Source of the DNA: Verpa conica
Taxonomy: Eukaryota; Ascomycota; Pezizomycetes; Pezizales; Morchellaceae
Direction: 5' to 3'
DNA: 64,000 bases
Assembly (NCBI GenBank): GCA_033030425.1
Contig: JAUFSD010000010.1
Span: forward strand, 1,116,001-1,180,000
Part shown: one piece after another, positions 39,868-50,717 of the stretch
How the letters are laid out: the number at the start of each line of letters is the position of its first letter
How positions within the stretch are numbered: position 1 is the stretch's first letter
Notes under the pieces: model-generated
What the model saw: the letters and a program-made list of their open reading frames with translations, nothing else
Told to the model about the DNA's origin: nothing
Database searches by the model: none
Position numbers and translations under genes: made by a program

Positions 39868-40428
39868 TCAAACCTCCCTCTTCACCCTCCTACTCCTCCT
39901 TAACCCTACTCTCTGCACCTCCTTCACAACTTTCCGCCATCTCCCATTCCCCTTACCATCCTTCTTCTCCCTAACGACTCTCTCCTCCTCCTCCTCCTCC
40001 TCTACAAAATTCTGATACTCTTCCCTCTGCACCACTCCCTTCTGGACCACCACCTCAAACCCCACCTCCCTCTCCTCCTCCCTCTCCTCCCATACCCCAT
40101 TCTCATCCATCGCACACCCAATACGGTCAAGCTCACTCTCTAGCTTCTCCAAAACATTCTTCATATCCACCGCGCCGCTCTCGAGATCCCTCAGCTCCAC
40201 CGTAGTGGCAGTCGAGGGTGCAGAGCGGTACCAGTCGCGGGACATGGGGTCTTTAGGGGTAGGGCGTGGTGGGGTTGATGGTGGGAGGGGGATGGGAGTG
40301 AGTGTAGGAGTGTGTGTTGGGGTGAGTGCGGGAGTAGGAGTAGGTGAGGGGGATCTTGTTGTTTGGAGTGGAGGCTTGGTATGTTTGGTACGGCGCTTGA
40401 TGCGGTGTTTTGTGTGGACTCGTGCCAT
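39868..40428 (-). CDS. Hypothetical basic/low-complexity protein, 186 residues
   Basis: A single open frame of 186 codons. It begins with a strongly basic block (MARVHTKHRIKRRTKHTKPP), continues into a Pro/Thr repeat (about residues 28-60, TPTP and PLPPSTPPRPTP), then an acidic helical region with LRDLESGAVDMKNVLEKLESELDRIG that could form a coiled coil. A Glu run (EEEEEEE) and a basic C terminus follow. The basic ends could be nuclear signals. I do not recognise the family. The coding strand is pyrimidine-poor, so part of the openness may come from base composition; the amphipathic LEKLESELDRIG segment is the best evidence that it is real. Confidence 0.45.
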   Translation of the reverse strand: MARVHTKHRIKRRTKHTKPPLQTTRSPSPTPTPALTPTHTPTLTPIPLPPSTPPRPTPKDPMSRDWYRSAPSTATTVELRDLESGAVDMKNVLEKLESELDRIGCAMDENGVWEEREEEREVGFEVVVQKGVVQREEYQNFVEEEEEEERVVREKKDGKGNGRWRKVVKEVQRVGLRRSRRVKREV

Positions 40429-40934
40429 ACCTATTAGTTATTATGTAGGTCAGTTATTTGAGGGTATATGTGTTGGTTTATGTACGGTTATGAAGACTTT
40501 GGGGCGTTGGGTGAGATAGTTGGCTCCTAGACAAAGAATCTTAGGAGTTTTCTGCGGCGAGTGAGTTCTTGTGATGCTCACTTTTTTGGGGTCAATGATC
40601 GAGTGATATTTCATGACGCTGGTCTCTGTATAAATAAATAAATAGATAGTAGTCATGAATTGACGTCCAAAGATAAAGAAAGCACAACTAAAAGCCTTTT
40701 GAATTGTGTCACTTATGGGTGTATTCAATAAACACCCAACGAACTCAATAAAGTCTCCACTTCATCACCCCTAACTATACTCCCTATATTTTTTTAATAG
40801 AAAAACAGGCGCACAACAAAAAATCACAAAACACAAGTCCCCCAACCTTTAACACCAAACAAACTTCCGCACAAAATCCCTCATAATAGTGCATTAGCCA
40901 TAATGTCTCCTGCTTTCTTTCCCCAGACCCGAAA
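40429..40934. other. Intergenic region
   Basis: 506 A-rich bases between the small unknown gene's start and the 3' end of the capping enzyme gene. Nothing recognised. Confidence 0.4.
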
Positions 40935-42468
40935 CTACCTCTTTACCTTCTTATTAGCCTGCTCTTCCTTAGACCGCTCCTCCACCACTGCCGCTCTCGC
41001 TTTCCATGCCTTCCTAACATCACCCTGCACCGCCACCAGCTCCTCCTTTCCCACAGCATCATTGACGCTCTCCATTACGCTATTCACAGTAGATATATGA
41101 TTCCCGTGTTTTTTGTCCTTCCTAAACCTCATATAGCGCCACCGCTTCTCATCATCCATGGCACACTCGACTATCTCGTCGTCCAACGGCTGCCCCATAT
41201 TCTTGAGCTCCTCCCATTGCTCGGGCGTTACATACATCTCTGCCCATTTCTTGTAAGTATCGTCGCCCATAAATACTGATAGGTTGAAGGTAGGCATTGC
41301 TTCAAAGTCGGGGACTAGCGATTCCGTGTCTGAATCGCCTTCTTCCTCTTCGAGGTCAGACGCAGAGATTAGCGGAAATTCGAGATTAAGACGAAAATCG
41401 ATTGAGTTCTCGGAGACAGGTTTCCACTTTATACTATGGTATGTTAATAACCTATAGCTCTGGAGGAGGGGTTAGAGGTGGGAATACATATTCTCGTCCG
41501 TCCCGCACTTATAAGGTGTTGTACGACATGTGAATATTAGCCCGTCATTACCATGTGGGAGCTTTGGGAGTATCTCGTCAAACATCCATTGAATGCTATA
41601 TGAAAACTCCATCTTTTTGAACTCGACTCTATTTGCGTCACGGGTTAGTACACTCCCTTCTCGGGGAAGGAGGGGGGGTACTAACTGGAACGGGAAGAAC
41701 TGTACTTCATCCCGGAAGGCTTTGCAGAGCTGTTTATAAGGCTTGTAGATGTGGTCCATGACGTACTATCTGTAAATCAGCCGCTGTAGAGTTCAAAGAG
41801 GTATTAGGAGGCAGCCTACCCCAAGCCTCTTGTCTAGCATCCTGTGCATCATGCGTTGGTTGTCTAGCATTAGACAGTCAAACACCAAGTATCTCATAAG
41901 CTTCTTCCCATCACCAATGTCGTCGAGCACGAGCTCCCCATCAATCAATGTTTCCGTGTGAAATGACCTAAACGTGTCGTCGTTGGGCATAGGGAAGTGC
42001 AGATTCCGTACCCAATAGTAGTCGTTTTTCCGGTCTATTAGGTAGTGCACCTCTTGGTCGCCATCGCGCGTGAAATACATGAGACATCGAATCCCGTCGG
42101 ACTTTTCGCAGAGGTAGTAGCTGTTTTTTTATATTTATTTTACAGATTAGCAATCGCATTACAAGTGGAGAGAGAGGGAGTGGGAGAGTGGGAGAGGTGG
42201 CAACGCACTCAGTTCTTTTCAGTTCCTCTAGATGCTTTGTCGCGAACGAGACGGGTTGCGCGCCTATCAGTAGAATTTTAGTCACGTGTCTACAATTATT
42301 GGGAGAGGGGGGCGCGTGAATGACGTATAGGAGGGGTGGGACTGACTGACCGGGAAACGAGGTGCTGTTTCTCCCTAACATGTCGGCCACCTCCTTCCGT
42401 AGCATCTGGGCGAGTTTATGGTCGGCCTTGATGCCGGGTATGTCTGGGACTGAGGAGTGGGAAGCCAT
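40935..42468 (-). CDS. CEG1: mRNA capping enzyme, guanylyltransferase subunit (CEG1)
   Basis: Ceg1 transfers GMP from GTP to the 5' diphosphate end of nascent RNA polymerase II transcripts. Exons 42468-42351, 42263-42209, 42120-41820, 41765-41488 and 41433-40935 total 1251 nt, 416 residues. The nucleotidyltransferase motifs appear in order: I, YLCEKSDGIRCLMYF with the Lys of KSDG forming the GMP adduct; III, ETLIDGELVLDD; IIIa, MRYLVFDCLML; IV, DGLIFTC; V, IIKWKPVSEN; and the C-terminal OB-fold motif RYMRFRKDKKHGNH. FPGAQPVSF at the N terminus is also typical. An acidic stretch (about residues 285-300) precedes the final OB-fold part. No triphosphatase domain is fused, as expected for fungi. 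The gene diverges from the NSRP1-like gene. Confidence 0.97.
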
Positions 42469-43336
42469 GGCTGTGATTGGAGGGAGGAGAGTGATGGGAG
42501 GTAGGGGTATTAAAGGGTTAGAATCTCAAGATGTGAGTGCGAGTTGTGAGTGAGCGAGTTGTAGGAGGGAAGGGGATGTTGTTGAGACCACGGTGTACAG
42601 GGAGGAAGTTGAAGTTGAAGCTGAAGCTGAACCCCGAGGAGAGAGAATGGAAGAACTGGACTATGGCAGGCTATCTTATAGAGATGAATAACAAGTGTAG
42701 ATATAACCGCAGATGAGTAAATAGCTATAGCAGTGAAAGTGAGGAATATTCTGATGAACAGTAGTGGACCGCAGTGACGGGTCTTGGTGTTTCAATAGCA
42801 ACACACGTGACGTCTGATTGGTGCCTGAATGTGACAGTGACAAGTCACGAGAGCTGCAGCAAGAGAGATAGATATATGCGGATAGAGAAGAGAGGGTCAA
42901 CCCAATTGAAAGGGACAATCGATACACAGCCTTTGGCTTGTACTCTACCCATACAGTCATATATATGATATATATGAGTAGAGTTGAGTCGTAGTTGCTA
43001 GGTTACTCAGTCAGTTATAGTCATACAATCCCCTCAGCCTCACACCTTTAATTCCCATACTGTACCCTCTACTCTATACTCTACACCCTATACCCTCTAC
43101 TGTACCCTCTACTGTACCCTCTACTCTATACTCTACTCTATACTCTATACTCTACGCTCTACAATCCTATACTCTACAGCCCCCACACTCTACAATCCTC
43201 AGTCTCCAATCCCCAGCCTCCAATCCCAATCCCAATCCCAATCCCCAATTCCCAATCCCCACATTCACATTCACACCCACATTCACCCACACCCACTATC
43301 TCGTACTCATACCCCCCTCACTCCCCACTCCCCACA
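42469..43336. promoter_or_regulatory. Divergent region CEG1 / NSRP1-like with pyrimidine minisatellite
   Basis: 868 bases between opposed starts. The NSRP1 side contains a degenerate tandem repeat of TACTCTATACTCTAC/CCCTCTACTGTAC-type units (about 43060-43165) that passes into CCAATCCC repeats (about 43200-43260) and CACATTCACCCACA. The whole 300 bases up to the NSRP1 ATG are almost purely C/T/A on the + strand, probably promoter plus 5' leader. The CEG1 side has GAAGTTGAAGCTGAAG repeats (42607-42630). Confidence 0.55.
43060..43165 (+). repeat. Degenerate CTCTAC/TATACTC minisatellite
   Basis: Successive units of 6-14 bases built on CTCTAC and CTCTATA, imperfect but clearly tandem. It lies about 170 bases upstream of the NSRP1-like start codon and continues into C-rich CCAATCCC units. 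Confidence 0.75.
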
Positions 43337-44491
43337 ATGAACCCCCTCTCCAACGGCCTCAACATTCAAAAACCAAAAAAACCCAATGCACCCCCCAAAC
43401 CCAAGAAACCCCTCGCCGCCTTCACCGCCGATTCAGACTCCGACCACGACACCCCCACCCTCCTCAACCCCAAATCAAAATCAAAACCCAAAAAGAATTC
43501 CTCCAAAGAAAAAGCCCGCGTCAACGCCCAACTCTCCACCCTCTCCACCCTCTCCCAGAAAGCCACCGAAGCCGCCCTCGCCGCCGAGCAAGCCGCCGAC
43601 CCCCAGATCTATGACTATGATGGTGTCTGGGATGACATGAAATCCGTGGACCGGGCCAAAGCCGCCGCAGAGGAAGTCGATGCCGCAGAGCGTAAGCCCA
43701 AGTACATGGCGTCACTCCTTGAAGCTGCAGAGGTCAGGAAACGGGATGCGTTACGGGCGAAAGAGCGTGCGCTACAGAAGGAGCGGGAGGCAGAGGGGGA
43801 AGAGTTTGCTGATAAGGAGGCGTTTGTAACGGAGGCTTATAAGAAGCAGCAGGCAGAGTTGTTGAGGATGGAGGAGGAGGAGAGGTTGAAGGAGGGTATG
43901 TGTACCTCTACTCCTACTCCTACTATGTGAAGTTGCTAACACTCAGTAGAAAAATTGCGCGCGAAATCTCAAGGAATGTCTACTTTTTATCGCAACATGC
44001 TCGATAAAACTGAGTCTAAACATACCCTTATGGTTGCTGCATCTACCGCTCCGCGAGACCCTTCAGCACCTACACCTACCCCTACTCCGGCATCTAAAAC
44101 ACAAGCGCAGCTCGCGGCCGAAAAGGGCGCTGAGGTTAATGAAGAGGGTGTTGTCGTCGATAAAACACAACTCCTATCCGGAGGTCTCAATGTCAGTGCT
44201 AAACCACGCCCGCCACCGTCATCACGAGTAAATGCCAGTGGGGAGCGACGACAGGCGTCATATCAGGGAGTTGGGAGTAGGAGAGAGGATGCACGTGCGC
44301 GGCAGAGTAAGATGGTAGAGGAGCAGCTAGCAGCAGCCCATAAACGTGCGCTGGAGCAGGAGGAGGAGGAGAGGAAGGAGTTGGAGAGGGCATCCAAGAG
44401 TAGGAAGACTGTGGATGATGTGAAAGGGGCCAAGGAGCGGTATTTGCAGAGGAAGAGGGAGGCGGAGGAGGCGAAGAAGAGGGGGAGTTAA
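43337..44491 (+). CDS. NSRP1-like (DUF2040) nuclear speckle splicing regulator
   Basis: Exons 43337-43895 and 43947-44491 total 1104 nt, 367 residues. The DUF2040/NSRP1 core is recognisable: DPQIYDYDGVWDDM, then RKPKYMASLLEAAEVRKRD, a long charged helix, EFADKEAFVTEAYKKQQAEL, and MSTFYRNMLDKTE. The animal homologue (CCDC55/NSRP1) is a nuclear-speckle protein controlling alternative splice-site choice. The N-terminal 75 residues are Lys/Pro-rich and disordered, and the C terminus is Lys/Glu-rich. The intron has a GTATGT donor and a GCTAAC branch site. Codons in the first exon are very C-rich, continuing the composition of the leader; the second exon shifts to A/G-rich. The gene is head-to-head with CEG1. 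Confidence 0.9.
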
Positions 44492-45319
44492 GTTGGGAAT
44501 GGATCAGGGGAATGGGGTTTTTTTCTTTACTTGCTTTATTGTAACTGTGTTTTTTGGGTGTATATATTATAGCTATCTTTTAATTCATTATGATGCTGGG
44601 ATTATATAAACAATGGGTTGAGAGAGACTAGGAGAAATGGCTTAAACTCGTGAATACCAAAGATTGTCTCCACAGCTTGAATCACCACCTAGCACTCGAC
44701 GTGCCCAATGTCTGAAGCTAGAACTACATGTGATATATGTAGTTATATAAAATAGTCAAGATAAATGAATACATGTAGTATACTAACCTCTCTACAGCCC
44801 CCTCTAGAACTCCCTATTCGTAGACTAATCACCTATAGTGTTTTGTTTACTTCCTCGAGCAGTACATTATCAACTTAAAAAGTAGTTAGCTATTAAAGGT
44901 TGCTTCAATTGATTTTCCACTTCTTACTACCCCTACTCTCCTTATCGGGGGTCTCTAACAAGTTTATATACAAACACAAAACCCTCCAAAACCCAACTCA
45001 CATGAAGGAAGGGTAAAAAAAGACAAGAGAATAGAACAAAATATCCCCCTTCATCCCCCAAAACAGTAAATTTACTAAAACAAGTAGAAAATTATCCTTA
45101 TAAAAAAAACTATAAATCAGGGTTAGGTTTCCACCTAGTACCCAACCCAACCTCTATAGCGTAGCCTCCATCACAACTGCGTCACACTATAATTTTTTTC
45201 CCCTTCATATCCCTCACTAAAGAGCCGCACTACACTCTATCCCAACATCACGCCTCAAAACACCATTAATTAGAAGGGAAGAGAAAAGAAGAAGGGAAAA
45301 AGGAAAGAAAGCCCCAATA
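44492..45319. other. Intergenic region, NSRP1-like 3' / TIM13 promoter
   Basis: 828 bases, A/T-rich, with an interrupted inverted repeat AACTACAT...ATGTAGTT (44722-44744) and a nearby ATACATGTAG. The last 150 bases form the TIM13 promoter. No gene seen. Confidence 0.45.
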
Positions 45320-45852
45320 ATGTCGAGCGTCGGTGGACTTTTTGGGCTGAACCCCAACTCTAGTAAAGATGAGCGGAAACAGGTAGGGTCTCCACTCCTA
45401 TGCAAATACTTAGAGGGGGCCTTGAAGCTGACTTTACGGTTGGGGGGAGAGTAGGCGTTGATGCAGACAATTCAACATGAGACCAACGTTGAGAATGCCC
45501 GTATGCTGATTGAGGTAGAACCCCACCTGCACTGTATAGAACTATAGGAAGGTCAGGTGGCTAATGGGGGGGGGGTTAGAAAATTAATGAGAAGTGCTTT
45601 GAGAAATGTATACCGAAGCCTGGTAGCAGCCTCTTGTCTGGTGAAACTGTATGTTCTCCATATCCCACTCCCACTCCACCTCCATCTCCCTCCGTTCCTC
45701 CCCCCCCCCCCCCCCACGTGAATGAGAATGAAGTACTGAGTTTTCCCTGGGAACAGCTCTGCTTAACGAACTGTATGCAAAAGTATATGGCTGCCTGGAA
45801 CGCTGTTTCGGCGGCTTACATCACTAGGATCAAGTCGGATCCTACAATGTAA
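45320..45852 (+). CDS. TIM13: TIM13, mitochondrial intermembrane-space chaperone
   Basis: Tim13 pairs with Tim8 to carry hydrophobic precursors across the intermembrane space. Exons 45320-45382, 45455-45514, 45580-45648 and 45757-45852 total 288 nt, 95 residues. The twin CX3C motifs that form the small-Tim disulfides are CFEKC and CLTNC, separated by the usual 16 residues (IPKPGSSLSSGETL). MSSVGGLFG at the N terminus, MQTIQHETNVENARMLIEKINEKC and CMQKYMAAWNAVSAAYITRI also match the family. Exons are 60-96 nt, and two introns contain long G or C homopolymers (16 C at 45700-45715, and a G tract before exon 3). Confidence 0.95.
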
Positions 45853-46524
45853 CCCTGAGTGGGTGTTTGGTTTCTGGAAAATAGTTGCTATAGACCTATT
45901 TATATGTACTAAGATCTCATCTAGTTGCTTTGGGTTTTGTGTGGCACATACAGGGCTATAAAGGTCAAGGAAATCTTTTTTTGTATATTAATTCTGGAAA
46001 ATATTGTTTCGTGGGTTTCTAGTGTGGCTTGGTTGAGGAATACATGAATAAGAATAAGTTTGTAAGGTAGAAACTACAACTTCAAATTATAGCTAGTGTG
46101 AGGTAAGTGCTTGTAATATAGACCATACTCCCTCAAATGTTGGTAGTTGGCAAAACTCAAAAATCTCGGTATACGTTTATATTTATACGTTTTTAGTCTC
46201 CATGCTACTAGTAGATATACAGTTGCCAACTTACCTTTCTACGGCCATAAAAATAGTAGAAAAAACAGCACCGTAGCTCTAGTAGGCAGATATGCGTAGC
46301 CTAGAAAATAGAAGCCCTAAACAAAAGCTAGTAAAACATAAAGCCATGAAACCGACATGCAAAAGGGGCCCATCGATCCTTCTCGATTACTAGCGGGTAT
46401 GGATGTATAAATAAAAGAATGAAAAAAAGGCCACCCGAAAGTCCAACATGATATCGTACATAACCCACATACATAACTGTTTCAATAAAGAGAAATTCCC
46501 GTTAAAATTCGCCCCCTTTCCCAC
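45853..46524. other. Convergent intergenic region, TIM13 / ZRT3
   Basis: 672 A/T-rich bases between converging 3' ends. No gene or repeat seen. Confidence 0.45.
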
Positions 46525-47978
46525 CTAATGATCTGCAGTTAACGCAAAACTAACCCCTAGTAACCCCATTCCAATAAACCCAAAGACAAACGGTATTCGA
46601 CTCCCATGCTTCAGTTGTACCGCCTGCGAAAACAGCTGCACTCCCACAGAACCCATAATCCCTGCGGTAACCGCAAATAATACCCCATATCCAGCTCCAC
46701 TCTCTTCCTCCCCAGTTCCACCGTCTTTCAAGGTGAGAGCAGCAATCGCTGCACCAAGAGGCTGTGAAAGACCCCCGAGTATGGATGCACAAGCGATGGC
46801 TTTGAAGCGGGATCTCAGAGCTAGGAAGAGAGGGAGCGACATAATAAAGCCTTCGGCGATATTATGGATGAAGAGAGCAAGAAAGACGGTAAAGCCAAGG
46901 GAGGGATTAGCGTGGTTTGTTGCATAAGTTATGAAGCCCTGTTAGGTTTTTGTTAGCCATGAGTTAGACCATCTCTAGGGGAATTAGAATGTACCTCAGG
47001 AATCTTATGCAGTGCAATAGCGATTGATGTCTGGACACCGATGCTAAGGAACTTGTTCTTCGCAACATGATGATGCCCATTCTTGTCTAAATCAGGATTC
47101 GTGTGCGCATGGCTGTGACCGTGCCCACCTCCATGTCTATGACCACTCTCAATCCCATGACCATGCTCCTCGCCAGTGCTGTGGACGTCTTGACTCCCCC
47201 CAGGAGTTATCACTGAAATCTCCCCAACCTCACTTTCATCGAGTACCTCGAGTATCCTGACCGGATCACACTTCTGCTCACATACATGGTCTGTAAACCC
47301 ATAGCAAGTACCGTCTGCATCACATTTTACAAGACCTGTGATTTTCTGCGTGATGGTCGGCTTCCGGCTCAGTGGCGGCGGTGCAAGGAGTGGGGTGGAT
47401 TCATTAATTATATGGTGGTGGTGACCTGATTCTAGTGCGTCTTCTGTTGAGCGTTGTGGAGTGAGGCGAGACTCGGAGTGTTTCTTGGTTCCTCCTGTGT
47501 GTTCCTCGCAGTTGACGATGCTGCTGGGTAGGAGGTGATGCAGCAGGTCAGAGACAATTTGGAGGCCAGCTACACCGGCGAGGAAGGCACCGATAGTGGC
47601 ATATGCTGCTGCACTCGAGGAGAGAGAAGCGGAGAGGAAGTAGGAATGGGCTTTAGGGAGCATTGCATAGAGGGCACTATAGAACTGATTGCATGTTAGC
47701 TGATATTTTAGGTATGAGAAGCTCGCTGTGACTCGTGAACGAACCATGACACCGAAAGAAAGAGAGAGGGAGGCCGAGAGGAAGGTTGTGGATTCGCGAA
47801 TACTGAAGTGCTTCCATCGCGGAACTTGCCGGCAGATCAGGTCAAGGCAAATTATCGAGGAGCCGGCAACTTGATTATAGTCAGTTATCGCTCAACCGCT
47901 TTGAGGGGAGGAGTATTTACCACAAGCCAGGCCACTCGCACAGGCCAAGATCCAACCCGTTTTGTCCTGGGCCGGCAT
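46525..47978 (-). CDS. ZRT3: ZRT3-like vacuolar ZIP zinc transporter
   Basis: Zrt3 releases stored zinc from the vacuole to the cytosol. Exons 47978-47921, 47869-47745, 47684-46995 and 46938-46525 total 1287 nt, 428 residues. The N terminus GWILACASGLACVAGSSIICLDLI and LSASLSLSFGVM followed by FYSALYAMLPKAHSYFL match fungal Zrt3. A long variable loop (about residues 105-245) contains His-rich segments (HHHH and HGHSHAHT) expected to bind metal. The ZIP pore motifs are IALHKIPEGFITYA in helix 4 and FIHNIAEGFIMSLPLF in helix 5; the intron at HKIPE is in phase 0. Intron 2 has a GTTCGT donor and a GCTAAC branch. The protein ends in a hydrophobic helix (FVFGFIGMGLLGVSFAL). Confidence 0.94.
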
Positions 47979-48931
47979 GTTGAGGATAGTTTATCGAGGG
48001 CACGAAAGGAGAAAGGTTGGTAGGAACAAAGATGAGAAGCTGTGATGATGTTTTTGCAAGCAATACAGATAACGGTCATGAAGCGAGCTTCCTCTTAGGA
48101 TCGGATCACCAACTGTAGAGAATTAATTCGCGTGCGAAGAATACAATGCGGGGAGGCCAAAGCAAGCAAGAGCGGGACCAAGTATGGAAGGTTGTTCAAA
48201 CATACAAGGATGTCTAATTCACATTCAAACCAAGATCAGGAGCGGGTGGGAGATACAGATCGAAAGGGGGGGGGGGCATAAGGGAATGGGAGTCTTGTGG
48301 TATTATATAAATACTTACAGGGTGAGAGGAGGGGGGGTATAGATATGTACTCTAGAGTACACCCTTCTGGGTACTATGAGATAAGTATGATATGCACCTA
48401 TACCCGTGGCCCAAGAATAGAAAGGAAAGACTGCTGGGTGCTGGGTGCTGGCTGGCTGTTGGCTGTCTCTGAGCTGGTCTACCCTGAGTGGCTCATTCAC
48501 TGGCTGCCTGTACCTTACCTACTACCGGTCGAGAAGTTGCAATCCGTGTGCTCAGATGGGGGCAGTCTGAGCACCTTGATGGGTAGTCCCCCCTTTACTA
48601 ATCGAGGGGCTGCGGCGGGGCAACGGCTGATGACCGACACAACCCTGGTGGTGAGTGATGTCTGATGAAAGGTCATTACTACTGAGGTGCGATCGGTGTG
48701 GGATACTGCCATAGGGATGGGTTGCTCTCAAGTCATCTTCCAGTGAAGCATCAGCCTCAAAAATACATACATATTTCATATTTCATGTTCCATCTCCAGT
48801 AAATGCACCCTTCTAGCGGGGCAGGCATTGGTAACACAGAAACTGGTCCCTACACATACATGTATCATTGAAATCTTCACATTGAACTCCAAACATCGTC
48901 CTCCATCCCTTGCTAGCAAGTAAACAGTAAA
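47979..48931. promoter_or_regulatory. Divergent intergenic region, ZRT3 / NUC1
   Basis: 953 bases between opposed starts. It contains an 11-G tract (48266-48276), and GCTG(G) repeats around 48430-48470. No candidate zinc-response element could be named with confidence. Confidence 0.45.
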
Positions 48932-50094
48932 ATGTCAAAAATAACCCTTGGTATCATCGCCGCTGCCTCTGCAGCAGCTGGTGCTGCCACTACTGCTTTC
49001 TACTACTCTAGCAGTCCCCGCAAGCCTACTACGCCTATCAGTGTTGCTTCAAAGCACCCTATACTACGAGGGTCAGTTGAGGGTTCAGGCCTAGTTGATC
49101 CTTCGGGGCTATTCCAATATGGTGAGTATAGCACTTAGGAAAGAGGAGTATAGAAGCCTAGAAAAGAGTATATATTAACAACAGTCACTCATCAGGCTTC
49201 CCGGGCCCTATCGCTGATCTTGCAACCCGGCAACTGTACGTTTCATCTTTTGATAGGCGTACAAGAAATCCTCACTGGGTACTACACCACACACCGTGTT
49301 CACTACGATAGGCTAGATGAGGTCCTGATATGGGAATAAACACTAACCACCCTCCAGGTAGCAGAACATATAACCCCCGAGTCCCTTGCTACCCGTGAAG
49401 CAGATCGTAACCTTAGTAAATTCGTCGAGGATGAAACCGGTAATTAATCACCCTCCTATTCCTCTTACTAGTACCAGCAAAGAAAACTAACACACAAACA
49501 GTTCCCGAGACGTTCCGCGCAAAGCTGAAGGACTACTTTCGCTCTGGCTATGACCGCGGCCATCAAGCTCCCGCTGCCGACGCCAAATTTTCCCAAACCG
49601 CTATGGACGAAACGTTCTTCCTAACTAACATGTGCCCGCAAGTTGGCAGTGGCTTCAACCGTGACTACTGGGCCCACTTTGAGGATTTCTGCCGTCGTTT
49701 AGCTGGCCGTTATGCTTCTATACGTATCATTACAGGCCCTCTATACCTCCCCCGCCTAGACCCGGACAAGAAGTGGCGCGTCTCATATGAGGTGATTGGA
49801 GACCCTCCGAATATTGCTGTTCCAACGCATTTCTACAAGATTATTGTGGCAGAAGATGGGAAGACTGGGGGGAATGTAGCGGTGGGGGCGTTTGTCTTGC
49901 CAAATGCGCCGATCTCGAATGGGACAAAGTTGACTGAGTTTGAGGTTCCGTTAGAGATTATAGAGAGGGCAAGTGGGTTGGTGTTTTTGGAGAAACTGGA
50001 TAAAGGGAGGAGGAAGGAGCTTTGTAAGGAGATTGAGTGCTCGATTACTGTGAGGCAGTTTAAGGATACGGTGAAGAAGGAGGGGAAGCGGTAG
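48932..50094 (+). CDS. NUC1: NUC1, mitochondrial endonuclease G-type DNA/RNA nuclease
   Basis: Nuc1 is a mitochondrial beta-beta-alpha-metal nuclease acting on DNA and RNA. Exons 48932-49121, 49196-49278, 49358-49439 and 49502-50094 total 948 nt, 315 residues. A short N-terminal membrane/targeting segment (ITLGIIAAASAAAGAATTAFYY) precedes the FPGPIADL and RRTRNPHWVAEHITPESL blocks. The catalytic motif is YDRGHQAPAAD with the general-base His in DRGH; NMCPQVGSGFNRDYWAHFEDFCRRL supplies the metal-binding Asn (GFNRDYW). IRIITGPLYLP and the rest follow the family pattern. The mature enzyme should sit in the mitochondrial intermembrane space. The gene is head-to-head with ZRT3 but far apart. Confidence 0.95.
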
Positions 50095-50717
50095 GTCGAT
50101 GAAGGGTATATAAAGTATTCTAAAGACAGTTGGGCTTGCTACCTAAAGTATTCTGGAAATGATAATAGTGCCTGGTTTATAATATTTTTTTAGATTGCAA
50201 ACTACTAAGATGTTGACTGAATATCGAGAGTGTTGGTTTCAAGTGAGGTCTAAAATCTCACCTATGTTTTATCTAAATTTGTATCAAATCATGTGTTAGT
50301 ATATCATTCGGGAATAAAGGTATAGAAACTATAAGACTTAAACAAAGAAATCATACATAGCGACTCGTGATATAGGCTGCATACTACAACCCACTGATAG
50401 CCCCCCCCCCCCACTTATTTTAGTTGCTTATGCTGCTTTATGTACCCCTGCCCAGGCTCTTTGTTTCCTTACTGGCCTTGTGTTTTTGGAGATACCATTT
50501 CCCTTTGTTTCTCTAGGTTGAGCAATAACCCATAAATGATTATATACAACCGAGTACCCAACTAACTTTAAATAACTTTCTCTATAATTCTACATTTAAG
50601 TCACTCTTATACACTCGTAATTTCTGGGATTTTATTATCCCGAACCAATAGAGAAGCTCTATAACCTCTTTTATCCAAGCACATCCTCAACAGCTACTCA
50701 TTAAATTCAGTCATAGA
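50095..50717. other. Intergenic region
   Basis: 623 A/T-rich bases with a 12-C tract at 50401-50412. It holds the NUC1 3' end and the promoter of the next gene. Confidence 0.45.

Noticed and set aside
43386..43640. Pro-rich frame overlapping the NSRP1-like first exon
   Set aside because: It is a shifted-frame shadow of the C-rich coding exon.
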